Assembly (NCBI RefSeq): GCF_026012015.1
Contig: NZ_BRXR01000001.1
Coordinates: 3,446,728-3,510,727, forward strand
Reading direction: 5' to 3'
Length of the DNA: 64,000 nt
From: Clostridium omnivorum
GTDB lineage: Bacteria > Bacillota > Clostridia > Clostridiales > Clostridiaceae
The notes below the pieces were generated by a model. That model saw only the letters and a program-made list of their open reading frames with translations, was not told the DNA's origin and did no database searches. The translations under genes were made by a program, and so were the position numbers. Of this stretch, positions 1-8,817 are shown one piece after another; position 1 is the stretch's first letter; each line of letters opens with the position of its first letter.

Positions 1-115
1 ATAAAATTAATAAGGAATCAGAGTTACTGTTTATAGAAGTTGTAACATAAAAAGTTGATGGTAAAATAGCCGCAAAGATATAAAAGAGAATCCATAATAA
101 ACGTTTTGATTTCAT
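1..115 (-). CDS. N-terminal part of a secreted or membrane protein, cut by the window edge
   Basis: Reading the minus strand from 115 gives 38 codons open to the window edge. The product starts MKSKRLLWILFYIFAAILPS, a short basic stretch followed by a hydrophobic segment of about 15 residues, which looks like a signal peptide or membrane anchor. An AAAGGACG ribosome binding site lies 6-8 bases upstream of the ATG. The mature part is almost entirely outside the window, so no family can be named. It is divergent from the diguanylate cyclase gene at 434. Confidence 0.6.
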   Translation of the reverse strand, partial: MKSKRLLWILFYIFAAILPSTFYVTTSINSNSDSLLIL

Positions 116-433
116 TCTAACACGTCCTTTATACTAAAAATAAAATTTTATATTAAGAAATAATCGTTGTTATTTAAATTGTAGTACGATTTGGTAAATA
201 ATTCAATAATGTTTTTCCTTGGTTTTCTCCAAGTTTTTACTATATATTTTAATTTAACTAAGAAATAATTGAAATATAGCGTTAGTGGGTGGAAAAAAAA
301 CTAGAAAAAGGGGTGTTTTTCAATTATAATATGATTAATAAGTAGGTTTTAAAGATTATGTAATAAGTGGTAGAAATAAGTAAAATAAAAAAGTGTGTTC
401 TTACAAAAAGAGATTTAGTAGGAGAGTTGTTAT
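116..433. other. Divergent intergenic region with promoters
   Basis: AT-rich 318-bp gap between the minus-strand signal-peptide gene and the plus-strand GGDEF gene. It should hold two divergent promoters. No hairpin, riboswitch or conserved repeat of the kind found elsewhere in the window was seen. A ribosome binding site (AGGAGAG) precedes the ATG at 434. Confidence 0.5.
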
Positions 434-2599
434 ATGAACAGACAAGCTATAAGAGGAAAAATAGATATGCTACTTAAAGAAGTTGATAAATTAAGATTTA
501 TTGATTCGAGACGGGCAATGGAAATTTCAAATGATGCACTTATTTTATGTAAACAAATAGACTACGTACTTGGTGAGAAATTAGCTAATTTTTATATAGC
601 AAACTGTTATTATAATATTGGTGAAAATGACAGTGCATTATCTTTACTACTTGATTCTCTTCATTATTTTGTTAAGGAAGAATTACAGGATCTTAAATGG
701 ATGGCATATAATTTACTTGGAATTTTATTTCTTCATATTGGTGATATGGATAGAAGTATGGATTCTCATAATAATGCTCTGGCAGCTGCTGAAGAAATTG
801 ATAAAGGGAAAAAATATAACAGTGAATTTAATTCTAAAAAGTCATTGGTAAGAACTTTTAACAATATATCAGAAAATTATAAGGAACTTAAGCAATATAA
901 AGAAGCATTGAATTTCTGTAAAAAGGCATATGATATTGATATAGAATTTGAGTATAGTTTATCACAAGGTATAGTGCTGTTGTCTTTAGGTGAAATATAT
1001 TATTTAATGGGAGACTATGAAAAGGCAGATAATATTGCTTATAAGTCACTAGAGTATATAAGAAAATATAAGTATATTATAGCTGAGGCAGATGCATATA
1101 AATTGATGGCTTTAACCTCATGGAGAAAAGGCAATTATGACAAGGTAGATGAATATTTTCATATCGCAATGAATTTAAATGAGAAAGAAGCAGTACCAGG
1201 TTATTATATTGATTCGTTAATAAGTTATTTTGAATATCTAAAAGAACAAAATAGAAGTACTGAAGCTATAGAAGTATTAACTAATGCATGTAATTTATCA
1301 ATACAATTCAAGTTGTTTGAAAAGACATCTAAAATATCTATTATGTTATCAAAGTTTTATGGTGATTTGGGAGATTATAAAAATTCTTTCGAATACACTA
1401 AACTTCATTATGATTATGAAGAATTATATTCAGAGACATATCACACTAATATTATCAATAGTCTAAATATAAAAAAGAAAATTCAGGAGATTGAAAAAGA
1501 GAATAATAATCTACAGATTCAAAGGCAATCATTAGAAATGCTCGTTGATAAAATTTCTATAATAAGTGAGTTAGGTCAAAGAATAACCTCCACATTAAAT
1601 ATGGATTTATTAATGGAAATACTTTATTCAAGCATTAAAAGTTTTATGAAATTATCGTATTTTGCAGTTGGTCTTTACGATGAAAAGGATTTTTCTGTGA
1701 AGTATTTATATATTATGGATAGGGAACAAAGAAAAGAACCACAAGCTGTGCTAATTAATGAAGGACAAACTATTGTAGGGGAGTGTATCAATAGTAAAGA
1801 AATAATTGTAATTAATAATGCAAGAAAAGAGACAAAAAGATATATGGATGAAGCAACATTTGATAGAATGTTAAAATATAAAAACAATGCTGAATTAAAT
1901 TCACTTATGTTTTGCCCTCTTATTATTAATACAAAAGTTATTGGAGTAATGACAGTACAAAGTGAAGAAGAAGAAGCATTTAATCAATATTATGTGGAAA
2001 TGCTAAAATCACTGTCTGCATATGCTGCCATTGCAATTAATAATGCTATGAAATCAAAAGAATTAGAAGATCTAAATCAAGTTTTATTGTCTTTGGCTGA
2101 AAAAGATCAATTAACTGGCATAGCTAATAGAAGGAGATTTGATGACTATATTGAAAATACTTGGAATGCAAGTATGGAAAAGGGAGATAATTTAGCACTA
2201 TTTGTTATTGATATAGATTATTTTAAAGAATATAACGATAATTATGGACATTTAGAAGGCGATAAATGCCTAGCTTGTATTGCTAAGGCCTTATCATCTA
2301 TAAATATCAGACCATATTTTATTGCAAGATATGGTGGAGATGAGTTTATGATTGTGCTGTCAAAATGTTCAAGTGGGGAAGCTATTAAATTTGGAGAATT
2401 TATAAAAACTACAATTGCAGTGCTTAACATTCCTCATGAATTCTCAAAAATATCAGATAGAGTTACATTGTCAATTGGTATTGCATGCATGGTTCCTAAT
2501 GAAGATATTAAACTTAAAGAATTTATAAGACAAGCCGATGAGCAGCTTTATGTTGCTAAAAAACTTGGTAAAAATCGAGTTGTATATCGAGGTTGCTAG
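434..2599 (+). CDS. TPR-GAF-GGDEF diguanylate cyclase
   Basis: The 721-residue protein probably makes cyclic di-GMP. Residues about 20-340 are helical tetratricopeptide-like repeats (for example LGEIYYLMGDYEKADNIAYK). A short coiled coil near 350-375 is followed by a GAF-like domain at about 380-545 and a C-terminal GGDEF domain at about 555-720. The active-site signature is intact (ARYGGDEFMIVLS near residue 632), so catalysis is expected. No transmembrane segment is visible, so it is probably cytoplasmic, with TPR and GAF as sensory input. The upstream AGGAGAG supports the ATG. A hairpin at 2664 follows. What the sensor domains bind cannot be told. Confidence 0.88.
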   Translation: MNRQAIRGKIDMLLKEVDKLRFIDSRRAMEISNDALILCKQIDYVLGEKLANFYIANCYYNIGENDSALSLLLDSLHYFVKEELQDLKWMAYNLLGILFLHIGDMDRSMDSHNNALAAAEEIDKGKKYNSEFNSKKSLVRTFNNISENYKELKQYKEALNFCKKAYDIDIEFEYSLSQGIVLLSLGEIYYLMGDYEKADNIAYKSLEYIRKYKYIIAEADAYKLMALTSWRKGNYDKVDEYFHIAMNLNEKEAVPGYYIDSLISYFEYLKEQNRSTEAIEVLTNACNLSIQFKLFEKTSKISIMLSKFYGDLGDYKNSFEYTKLHYDYEELYSETYHTNIINSLNIKKKIQEIEKENNNLQIQRQSLEMLVDKISIISELGQRITSTLNMDLLMEILYSSIKSFMKLSYFAVGLYDEKDFSVKYLYIMDREQRKEPQAVLINEGQTIVGECINSKEIIVINNARKETKRYMDEATFDRMLKYKNNAELNSLMFCPLIINTKVIGVMTVQSEEEEAFNQYYVEMLKSLSAYAAIAINNAMKSKELEDLNQVLLSLAEKDQLTGIANRRRFDDYIENTWNASMEKGDNLALFVIDIDYFKEYNDNYGHLEGDKCLACIAKALSSINIRPYFIARYGGDEFMIVLSKCSSGEAIKFGEFIKTTIAVLNIPHEFSKISDRVTLSIGIACMVPNEDIKLKEFIRQADEQLYVAKKLGKNRVVYRGC

Positions 2600-2632
2600 G
2601 GTGATATTCTAAAACCACTGCATATATAAGAA

Positions 2633-2902
2633 TTAGTAAATTGTATGATATAACTGCATTAATAAAGCTCCTTGTATATTTACAAGGAGCTTTGTATTAA
2701 GCAAAAGCATCAACCATGTTGTGATTGTAATATTGTTAAGTCTATTGTATATAATGCTATCAATATTATTTTTAATACCACTAATATCATTATTATCTAA
2801 ATCAAAGAATCTGCCTATATTATAAGATATTTCACTTGATATTAAGTCTTTAGCATAACTCATATATCCGTTTATGACTTCAAAGGAATTTATTCCGTTC
2901 AT
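2633..2902 (-). CDS. Hypothetical protein, unrecognised
   Basis: An 89-residue reading frame on the minus strand starting MNGINSFEVINGYMSYAK. I chose 2902 because GAAGGGGTGA lies just upstream of that ATG. An earlier in-frame ATG at 2944 lacks such a site. The protein has acidic and polar stretches and a hydrophobic tail (TTWLMLLLNTKLL). Its 3' end runs through the inverted repeat at 2664-2693, which is odd for a gene and may mean the tail is not native. No family is recognised. Confidence 0.5.
   Translation of the reverse strand: MNGINSFEVINGYMSYAKDLISSEISYNIGRFFDLDNNDISGIKNNIDSIIYNRLNNITITTWLMLLLNTKLLVNIQGALLMQLYHTIY
2664..2693. terminator. Inverted repeat, probable bidirectional terminator
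   Basis: Perfect 13-bp arms (AAAGCTCCTTGTA and its complement) with a 4-base loop. The T tract is weak on both sides. It lies about 65 bp after the GGDEF stop and inside the end of the convergent small ORF. Confidence 0.6.
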
Positions 2903-3000
2903 GCAAATCACCCCTTCAAAAGTTACATCGTTATTTATAACCAAAACTTTAGAATAAATGATAAAATATAGTAAATTAGGTATATATTTATGTTTTGCAA

Positions 3001-3020
3001 TTATATAGTATAATTACTTT
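3001..3020 (+). promoter_or_regulatory. Recurrent promoter-like motif, copy 1
   Basis: TTATATAGTATAATTACTTT contains a TATAAT box. Nearly the same motif (TATAGTATAATTACCTTA) recurs at 19827-19846 and 61749-61769, each upstream of a separate plus-strand gene. Here the next gene is the CGGC protein at 3153. Confidence 0.4.
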
Positions 3021-3152
3021 ATTGGATGTTAATTGAGTATAGTTTGCATTTTAACAAAATATTACTCAGCAGAAAACAGGAAGATTTCCTTCTTTTAAAA
3101 ATGATATACTTCTAACATAAAATAAATTTGTGTGAGGAGCTGTTTTATAAAT

Positions 3153-3476
3153 ATGAGTAAAATTGGTATTATCAACTGTTATAATGAGAGCAGAACATGT
3201 TCAAGCTATGGATGCTTTAAAGCTTTTAATAATAGAGAGGGATCCTTTAAAAATTATGATAGTAATTCAGAAGTAATGTGTTTTGTTCACTGCAATGGAT
3301 GCAGCGAAGATTCTGTGCAACAAGTTTTGGAGAAATCAAGAATAATGAAAAATAAGGGTGTTGATACTATTCACTTATCTACATGCATAAAGCTAAAATG
3401 TCCACTGTATAATAAGTTTATTGAAGCTTTAGGCAAGGAAATTGATATTGTAGGATATAGTCATGATGTAGATTAA
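3153..3476 (+). CDS. CGGC domain-containing protein
   Basis: The 107-residue protein has the Cys-rich pattern of the small CGGC family: CxxxxxCxxYGC near the N-terminus, VHCNGC in the middle and HLSTCIKLKCPLY toward the end. Family members are presumed metal-binding, of unknown role. Start chosen at ATG 3153 because GTGAGGAG lies about 13 bases upstream. An upstream in-frame GTG at 3132 overlaps that ribosome binding site and is unlikely. It lies 34 bp before the Ada-type gene, so the two may be cotranscribed. Confidence 0.75.
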   Translation: MSKIGIINCYNESRTCSSYGCFKAFNNREGSFKNYDSNSEVMCFVHCNGCSEDSVQQVLEKSRIMKNKGVDTIHLSTCIKLKCPLYNKFIEALGKEIDIVGYSHDVD

Positions 3477-3510
3477 GCTCTTAAAATTAGAAGTTTATGG
3501 AGGCCCTAAT

Positions 3511-4080
3511 ATGAGAAATAGTGGCATGATATCTGAGAATGAAAAGTGGAGAGCGGTAATAGATTGTGATAAGCAGTACGATGGATTGTTTTATTACGCA
3601 GTAAAAACAACTGGCATCGTCTGCAGACCATCCTGCAGGGCTAAAACACCATTGAGAGAAAACATATTGTTTTTTAATAATATTAGTGATGCCATAAAAG
3701 AAGGCTTCAGGCCATGCAAGTTATGCAGACCAGATATAACTAATCATGATTATGAGCCTAATAATGAACTTATTCAAAAGGTAAAGGAAAAATTAGATCA
3801 AAACTACAGTGAGCCTCTACATTTAGAGGCTATTTCCTGTGAATTTGGTATTAGTGCAAGTCATCTAACCAGATTATTTAAAAGCTTTTATGGGATTTCT
3901 CCAATATATTATATTGTTAAATTGAGAGTAGCTAAGGCAATTGAAATGTTTGAACAGACAGACAGGAGCATTCTTGATATAGCCTATGCTGCTGGCTTTA
4001 GAAGCTTATCCAACTTTTATAAAAGCTTTAAAGAACATACAGGGCATACGCCAAATGAATACAGAAGGGGCAGCAATTGA
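3511..4080 (+). CDS. adaA: Ada-type methylphosphotriester sensor and AraC transcription factor
   Basis: The N-terminal Ada zinc domain (about 10-78) is followed by an AraC-type double helix-turn-helix (about 85-188). All four zinc cysteines are present at C38, C42, C69 and C72, the same numbering as in E. coli Ada, with C38 as the expected methyl acceptor from phosphotriesters. Methylation should turn the protein into an activator of alkylation-damage repair genes. The O6-methylguanine methyltransferase half of E. coli Ada is absent, as in Bacillus AdaA, and no partner methyltransferase or glycosylase gene is adjacent. A GGAGG site precedes the ATG. Confidence 0.88.
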   Translation: MRNSGMISENEKWRAVIDCDKQYDGLFYYAVKTTGIVCRPSCRAKTPLRENILFFNNISDAIKEGFRPCKLCRPDITNHDYEPNNELIQKVKEKLDQNYSEPLHLEAISCEFGISASHLTRLFKSFYGISPIYYIVKLRVAKAIEMFEQTDRSILDIAYAAGFRSLSNFYKSFKEHTGHTPNEYRRGSN

Positions 4081-4194
4081 TAGCAACATCAATAAGTTTT
4101 TAGAGGAATAATGTAATTCACTGCAAGTAGATTTGTATGGATAATGTTGTCATTTGAATATATAATTTATTTTAAGAGAATGGGGGTTTTCACT

Positions 4195-4626
4195 GTGTAT
4201 CAAATAGTTGATTATCAGAAGGATGATTTTCATACTACATCTGATCCCAGAAAAATAGATATTGATGCTGTATGTTCACTTCTTGCAAAGTCTTATTGGG
4301 CAAATTCTCGAGAGAGAGATACAGTTATTAAATCATTAGAGAATTCACTATGCTTTTCTTTATTTCATAAGGAAAGACAAATTGGGCTAGTGAGGGTTAT
4401 TACAGATGGTGCTACCTATGCATATTTATGTGATGTTATAATTGATGAAGAGTATAGAAATAAAGGATTAGGAACTTGGTTTTTTGAATGCGTTATGAAG
4501 CATCCTGATTTGCAGGATTTAAGAAGGTGGAGCCTTGTTACAAAAGATGCACATGAGTTTTATAAAAAGTTTGGCTTCAGTGATTTAAGTAATCCTGAAA
4601 AGTATATGGAAAAGTTCAATGGCTAA
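4195..4626 (+). CDS. GNAT family N-acetyltransferase
   Basis: A 143-residue single GNAT domain. The acetyl-CoA loop is visible as DEEYRNKGLGTWFFECV, followed by KDAHEFYKKFGF, the usual C-terminal helix-strand. I prefer the GTG start at 4195 (VYQIVDYQKDDF) because GGGGG lies about 8 bases upstream. In-frame ATGs at 4144 and 4180 have no good ribosome binding site. Substrate unknown. The stop codon overlaps the start of the GNAT fragment that follows. Confidence 0.8.
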   Translation: MYQIVDYQKDDFHTTSDPRKIDIDAVCSLLAKSYWANSRERDTVIKSLENSLCFSLFHKERQIGLVRVITDGATYAYLCDVIIDEEYRNKGLGTWFFECVMKHPDLQDLRRWSLVTKDAHEFYKKFGFSDLSNPEKYMEKFNG

Positions 4627-4832
4627 TGTGGGAAGGGGAATTGGGATGGATAATGAGATTTGCACAGGATGAACTTAATTTAAAGCGTTTAGTTGCAATA
4701 GCTTATCCTGATAATAAAAGATCTTGTAATGTTATTGAAAAGTTAGGATTTATATATAAGGGAGAACAAGAACATTTTAATGTAAACTTTTCTTATTATG
4801 AGCTTGAGTTAAGTAAAATAAAGGAGAATTAA
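4626..4832 (+). pseudogene. C-terminal fragment of a RimJ-like GNAT acetyltransferase
   Basis: Only about 68 codons remain. They read LKRLVAIAYPDNKRSCNVIE then KLGFIYKGE, the C-terminal third of a RimJ/RimL-type acetyltransferase. The acetyl-CoA loop and N-terminal strands are missing, so it cannot be an active enzyme alone. It abuts the preceding intact GNAT and lies 2 bp before the DUF5808 gene. It is probably the residue of a deletion between neighbouring acetyltransferase genes. Confidence 0.7.
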
Positions 4833-4834
4833 AC

Positions 4835-5038
4835 ATGAACAAAAGAAAGTGGACAAAAGAAGAAATTGAAGAGTATAGAAAAATACATGGCGCTCTTTTT
4901 TACTGCAATAAGGAAGATTCTAATTTTTTTATTCCAAAAGCCTATGGAATTGGATTAACAGTGAACTGGGCAAACCCAATTACTTGGATATTCATTTTAG
5001 CAATTATACTGCTTATTGTTGTACGTAAATTTTTATAA
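4835..5038 (+). CDS. DUF5808 small membrane protein
   Basis: A 67-residue protein. The first part (FYCNKEDSNFFIPKAYGIGL, then TVNWANP) matches the DUF5808 pattern, and a single C-terminal transmembrane helix (TWIFILAIILLIVV) follows. Function unknown. GGAGAATTAAAC gives a good ribosome binding site. The repeat motif at 5083 follows its stop. Confidence 0.7.
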   Translation: MNKRKWTKEEIEEYRKIHGALFYCNKEDSNFFIPKAYGIGLTVNWANPITWIFILAIILLIVVRKFL

Positions 5039-5082
5039 AAAATTTTATTCTTTTATGGTGCTGCAATGGTACGTCATAGAAG

Positions 5083-5102
5083 AGTCAATAAATAGTAATT
5101 CA
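5083..5102 (+). repeat. Cassette 5' motif, copy 1
   Basis: GTCAATAAATAGTAATTCAT, a variant of CTCAATAAATAGTAATTTG. The motif also occurs at 11520, 14841, 58389 and 60848. Each copy lies shortly before a plus-strand gene (here the GNAT at 5116). Confidence 0.7.
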
Positions 5103-5115
5103 TGGAGGTCATTTA

Positions 5116-5667
5116 ATGAAAAAAGTATATGAAACTGAAAGACTTATATTAAAGGTATTAGACAAGTCCTATGCACAATTGGTTATAGATTATTATTTAA
5201 GAAATAAGTCTTTTTTAGAAGAGTGGGAAGCAGGGAAGAGTGAAGAATTTTATACAAAGCAATATCAAGAGGTACAATTAGCCAATGAGTTATCTAATAT
5301 TGAAAATAAAAGGTCTTTCAGGTTATGGGTTTTCAAAAAGGAAGATAGTAGTAGAATAATAGGTTCTGTTGGCTTTAACAACATTGTATGGGGAGCATTT
5401 CTATCTTGTCATCTTGGTTACAAATTAGATAAAGATGAAATGAATAAAGGTTATATAACCGAGGCAATTCAAAAGGGAATTGAAGTTATGTTCAATGAAT
5501 TTGGACTACATAGAATTGAAGCCAATATTATGCCTAAAAATAAACGCTCCTTAAGGGTAGTTGAGAAGTTAGGATTTTATAACGAAGGGTTGGCATATAA
5601 ATATTTAAAAATGAATGGTAAATGGGAAGACCACATACACATGGTTTTATTAAACGATAATATATAA
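5116..5667 (+). CDS. GNAT acetyltransferase, RimJ/RimL-like
   Basis: 183 residues with the whole RimJ-type fold: ETERLILKVLDKSYAQ at the start, GYITEAIQKGIEVMFNEFGL as the acetyl-CoA helix, then HRIEANIMPKNKRSLRVVE and KLGF. Related enzymes acetylate the N-terminal amine of ribosomal proteins or amino-sugar substrates; the substrate here is unknown. An ATGGAGG site precedes the ATG. The gene follows a cassette 5' motif and stands alone. Confidence 0.85.
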   Translation: MKKVYETERLILKVLDKSYAQLVIDYYLRNKSFLEEWEAGKSEEFYTKQYQEVQLANELSNIENKRSFRLWVFKKEDSSRIIGSVGFNNIVWGAFLSCHLGYKLDKDEMNKGYITEAIQKGIEVMFNEFGLHRIEANIMPKNKRSLRVVEKLGFYNEGLAYKYLKMNGKWEDHIHMVLLNDNI

Positions 5668-5761
5668 TAAAGATTCTTCGCATTGTTCCTAAAGAATTTA
5701 ATAATCAAGAATTTAGCGTTAACACAACTTAGTAAAATACTACGATGTTAAGGAGGACTTT

Positions 5762-6283
5762 ATGTCAGATATTATAATCAAATTACTTGAGGAGTCAGAT
5801 GAACAGGAACTTTTTACATTTGAACTTAAAAATAGGGCTTTTTTTGAGAGAGTAGGCTTCCCAAGAGGAGATAACTATTATGAATTAAATAATTTCAATA
5901 CAATAATAAAGAAGTCAATTGAAGATCAAGAGAAAGGATTAGCATATATGTATTTAATTAAGAATCATACAGGAATGATTCTTGGTAGAATAAATTTATT
6001 ATCAATTGAAAGAGGAATTTTTAATAAGGCTGAACTGGGCTATAGAATGGGCGAGGAACATCAGGGAAAGGGATATGCAACAAGCGCTGTAAAACTTGTT
6101 TTAGATGAAGCAGCCAATAAGCATAAGCTTCATAGGATAGAGGCTGGGACATCACCTAATAATATTGGATCCCAAATAGTATTAATAAAGAATAATTTCC
6201 AGTTTATTGGGCGTTTTAATAAATATATCTATAAGAATGGAGAATGGTGTGACAGCATATATTTTGAAAGAGTACTTGATTAA
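5762..6283 (+). CDS. GNAT acetyltransferase, RimJ/RimL-like
   Basis: 173 residues. Conserved features are GYRMGEEHQGKGYATSAVKL (acetyl-CoA loop) and LHRIEAGTSPNNIGSQIVL. It is a paralogue of the preceding gene. AAGGAGGAC gives a strong ribosome binding site. The gap between the two GNAT genes contains TTCGCATTG and an ACAACTTAGTA segment that recurs at about 25150, so the gap is part of the dispersed repeat system. Confidence 0.85.
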   Translation: MSDIIIKLLEESDEQELFTFELKNRAFFERVGFPRGDNYYELNNFNTIIKKSIEDQEKGLAYMYLIKNHTGMILGRINLLSIERGIFNKAELGYRMGEEHQGKGYATSAVKLVLDEAANKHKLHRIEAGTSPNNIGSQIVLIKNNFQFIGRFNKYIYKNGEWCDSIYFERVLD

Positions 6284-6295
6284 ATATATACTGAC

Positions 6296-6470
6296 AAATA
6301 CGGCTAAGACGCATTCTTCTTATATTGTAACTAAACAATACTTTCATTATCCATATAATCAATTGTTAAGTAGTCTGTATTCATTATGAGTACAGGCTTT
6401 TTTTGATAATTAATTACCATAAGTTGTATTATTAATTCATTAAAGTGATAAGGACTTGTAATTTATTCTA
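6296..6470 (+). repeat. Terminator-promoter module, copy A
   Basis: Hairpin AGTCTGTA...TACAGGCT with a T run (6372-6405), then -35 TTGATA at 6403-6408 and -10 TATTAT at 6427-6432, separated by 18 bp. The upstream part (GCATTCTTCTTATATTGTAA) matches copies D and F but lacks about 40 bp found there. It ends the GNAT unit and should start transcription toward the MFS gene. Confidence 0.8.
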
Positions 6471-6592
6471 CATATAAAGGTTTAGTTGCAAGAGCTAAAT
6501 ACAATGTTCAAATATTGTTATGGAACCTGCTATTGAGAATAATAAAGATATAATTTTATATTGCTATTTTTTTACTTGTGCATTAAAATATA

Positions 6593-6620
6593 TTTATCGT
6601 TAAAATAATTTTATCGTAAA
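6593..6620 (+). promoter_or_regulatory. Direct repeat, possible ArsR operator
   Basis: TTTATCGTTAAA and TTTATCGTAAAA occur 17 bp apart, 11 bp before the ribosome binding site of the MFS gene. The placement suggests an operator for the winged-helix regulator encoded downstream. This is inferred from position only. Confidence 0.35.
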
Positions 6621-6643
6621 ATATATTTTAAAGGGGTGGTCAT

Positions 6644-7942
6644 ATGAACATAAAACTTTTAAGGCATAAAAATTTCTCTCTGCTTATAGCTGGAAAATTT
6701 ATTTCGTTGTTAGGTACTCAGATGCAGGACTTTGTATTATCATTATATGTACTAAAGCAAACCGGCTCTGCTACATTGTTTGGATCAGTACTTATTGCTG
6801 CTTTAATTCCTCAGTTGTTATTTTCACCTTTTGCAGGAGTTATTGTGGATTGGATGGATAGAAAGAAAATAATAGTTTATTTAGATTTATTAAGCGGTAC
6901 AGTAGTTGGGTTATTTGCTTTTATTTATTTAACTAAAGGAACTCTATCTCTAACTAACATATATGTACTTGTTATTGCACTGACTCTTATATCTGCATTT
7001 TATCAGCCTGCAGCAGGAACAATTATTCCTTCAGTTATAGAAAAAGATGATCTGGTGGACGCTAATGGAATAAATTCACTCATAACTAATATGGGTAATC
7101 TCATTGCACCTCTAGTTGCAGGTGCCTTATTTGGGTTTTATGGAATGATACCAATATTAGTCCTAAATTCCTTTAGTTTTATTGCAGCAGCTTTTGGAGA
7201 AATATTTATAAATATCGATAAAGTAAATAAGATGCCTGAAAAGATTAGCTTTCAAACATTTAAATCTGATTTTGATGAAGGAATAAAATTTATAAAGGAT
7301 AGAAATATTCTTCTTCAGATAATAATTTTAGCTCCTATCATTAATTTCGTATTTGATCCCCTTTTTTCAACCGGATTAACATACATAACAAAAAAGCTTT
7401 TGCAAGTATCGGATTTTGAATATGGTCTGATGCAGATGATAATTGTAGCGTCAATGCTGTTATCTCCATTTATTGCAAGTAAATATGCAAAAAAATATAC
7501 CCTTGGTAAAATTTTGTTTATTGATGTTCTTATATCTTCTTTATTAATTGGAATAATGGCTGTTGTATCTTCACCAATATTTATCGGCTTGTTCAGCAAT
7601 AATCTGATTCCTTTTATATGTATTATTTCAGTATGTTTTATTATTGGGATGGTAATAAGTACTGCGAATATAGCATTAAGCTCACTATTTCAAAAAATAG
7701 TGCCAATTTCTATGATGGGAAGAGTAGGAACCGTGATGAACACTTTTTGTATGGCAATTGTTCCTTTGGGGCTCTTAATATTTGGATTCTTATTTGATAT
7801 AATAAGTGCATGGGTTAGCGTATCAATTGCATCATTTATATTGTTGACAGCAATACTTTGCTTTAGGAAAACTTTATTCAACACTAATGACGACATAGAA
7901 ATTTCAATTGTTACTAAAAGTGAATTTGATGCAATAAAATAG
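6644..7942 (+). CDS. MFS transporter, probable drug exporter
   Basis: 432 residues with about 12 hydrophobic helices and the MFS loop motif DWMDRKKIIVYLD between helices 2 and 3. The family (MFS type similar to macrolide/tetronasin exporters) uses the proton gradient to expel hydrophobic compounds. AAGGGGTGG precedes the ATG. The gene is followed after about 80 bp by an ArsR-like regulator, a common pump-regulator arrangement. The substrate cannot be inferred. Confidence 0.82.
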   Translation: MNIKLLRHKNFSLLIAGKFISLLGTQMQDFVLSLYVLKQTGSATLFGSVLIAALIPQLLFSPFAGVIVDWMDRKKIIVYLDLLSGTVVGLFAFIYLTKGTLSLTNIYVLVIALTLISAFYQPAAGTIIPSVIEKDDLVDANGINSLITNMGNLIAPLVAGALFGFYGMIPILVLNSFSFIAAAFGEIFINIDKVNKMPEKISFQTFKSDFDEGIKFIKDRNILLQIIILAPIINFVFDPLFSTGLTYITKKLLQVSDFEYGLMQMIIVASMLLSPFIASKYAKKYTLGKILFIDVLISSLLIGIMAVVSSPIFIGLFSNNLIPFICIISVCFIIGMVISTANIALSSLFQKIVPISMMGRVGTVMNTFCMAIVPLGLLIFGFLFDIISAWVSVSIASFILLTAILCFRKTLFNTNDDIEISIVTKSEFDAIK

Positions 7943-8025
7943 AACATTAATATGTGATATGCTATACTGCTTTGTGTAATAAACTTAAGAAATTTATAAT
8001 ATATAGATTAATTGGAGGATGCAAA

Positions 8026-8604
8026 GTGGAAGAAAAAAAGGTACTTACAACCATTGAAGAAGTTAAGGCAATTTCAGATCCTTTCAGATATAGAATTTTA
8101 ACAGCCTTTTATAAACTCAATACCCCTGCAACAGTTAAAGAAATAGCTTCAGAAATAAATGAAGTTCCTGCAAATGTGCATTATCATGTTAAAAAAATGG
8201 AAGCATCAGGCATACTGAAACTTGTTTTCACTAGGGAGATAAAGGGTATTATTGCAAAGTATTATGAGCCAACAGCAGAAAATTTTCAAATAAAATGTTC
8301 TTCAGACTTGGACACTGTAAGCAATAAACTTATTCTTGCAGAAAAGCAGAGGATGCTGTCCCAAATTTATGATTCAAGTAAAAATATTTTTATTGAACAA
8401 CTAAGTTATTCATCTAAAAACAACGAAAAGGATCCAGGAACTATAATTTTGGAGGATTTATACCTGAATGATACGGAAGTTCAAGAATTTAAGAAATATA
8501 TCGAAGGTTTTATTAATAAGCATAAAAAATATCCTGAAAATGTATCAGGAATTAGTAGAAATCATTTATTTGTTAGTTTCTTCAAAGAGAAAAACGAAGA
8601 ATAG
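8026..8604 (+). CDS. ArsR-like winged-helix transcriptional regulator
   Basis: 192 residues starting at GTG 8026, chosen because TTGGAGGATG lies directly upstream. The longer frame from 7954 has no such site. The DNA-binding part (about 15-75) reads AISDPFRYRILTAF, then EIASEINEVPANVHYHVKKM, the ArsR pattern without the metal-binding CxC. The C-terminal half resembles effector domains of regulators adjacent to MFS pumps. It probably controls the pump gene before it. Confidence 0.8.
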   Translation: MEEKKVLTTIEEVKAISDPFRYRILTAFYKLNTPATVKEIASEINEVPANVHYHVKKMEASGILKLVFTREIKGIIAKYYEPTAENFQIKCSSDLDTVSNKLILAEKQRMLSQIYDSSKNIFIEQLSYSSKNNEKDPGTIILEDLYLNDTEVQEFKKYIEGFINKHKKYPENVSGISRNHLFVSFFKEKNEE

Positions 8605-8635
8605 TGACTTCATAATCTTCTTAGCTTTGCAGAAG

Positions 8636-8669
8636 TACCCTTATGGTGTAAAATTATACTATAAGGGTA
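8636..8669 (+). promoter_or_regulatory. Dyad resembling a MerR-type operator
   Basis: Perfect 9-bp arms TACCCTTAT and ATAAGGGTA, 16 bp apart, with TATACT between them. MerR-family activators bind such dyads between -35 and -10. No intact gene follows on the plus strand, so it may be an orphaned promoter. Confidence 0.35.
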
Positions 8670-8788
8670 TATAGAAGAGTATGTTACTCCTTTGAGTTGG
8701 AATACATAAACAAAAGATTTAATGAACTTGCTGATTGAAATATATCTCAGACTTCCCATATAAAATAGTGGTTACTCTAAAACTAAAA

Positions 8789-8817
8789 AAATAGAACAAA
8801 TGGTGTTCTATTTTTTT
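8789..8817. terminator. Rho-independent terminator
   Basis: AAATAGAACA, loop AATGG, TGTTCTATTT, then TTTT. T-rich on the plus side and A-rich before, so it can work in both directions between the ArsR gene and the convergent methyltransferase gene. Confidence 0.8.

Noticed and set aside
2633-2944. The longer start of the minus-strand small ORF
   Set aside because: No ribosome binding site at 2944; the ATG at 2902 has one.
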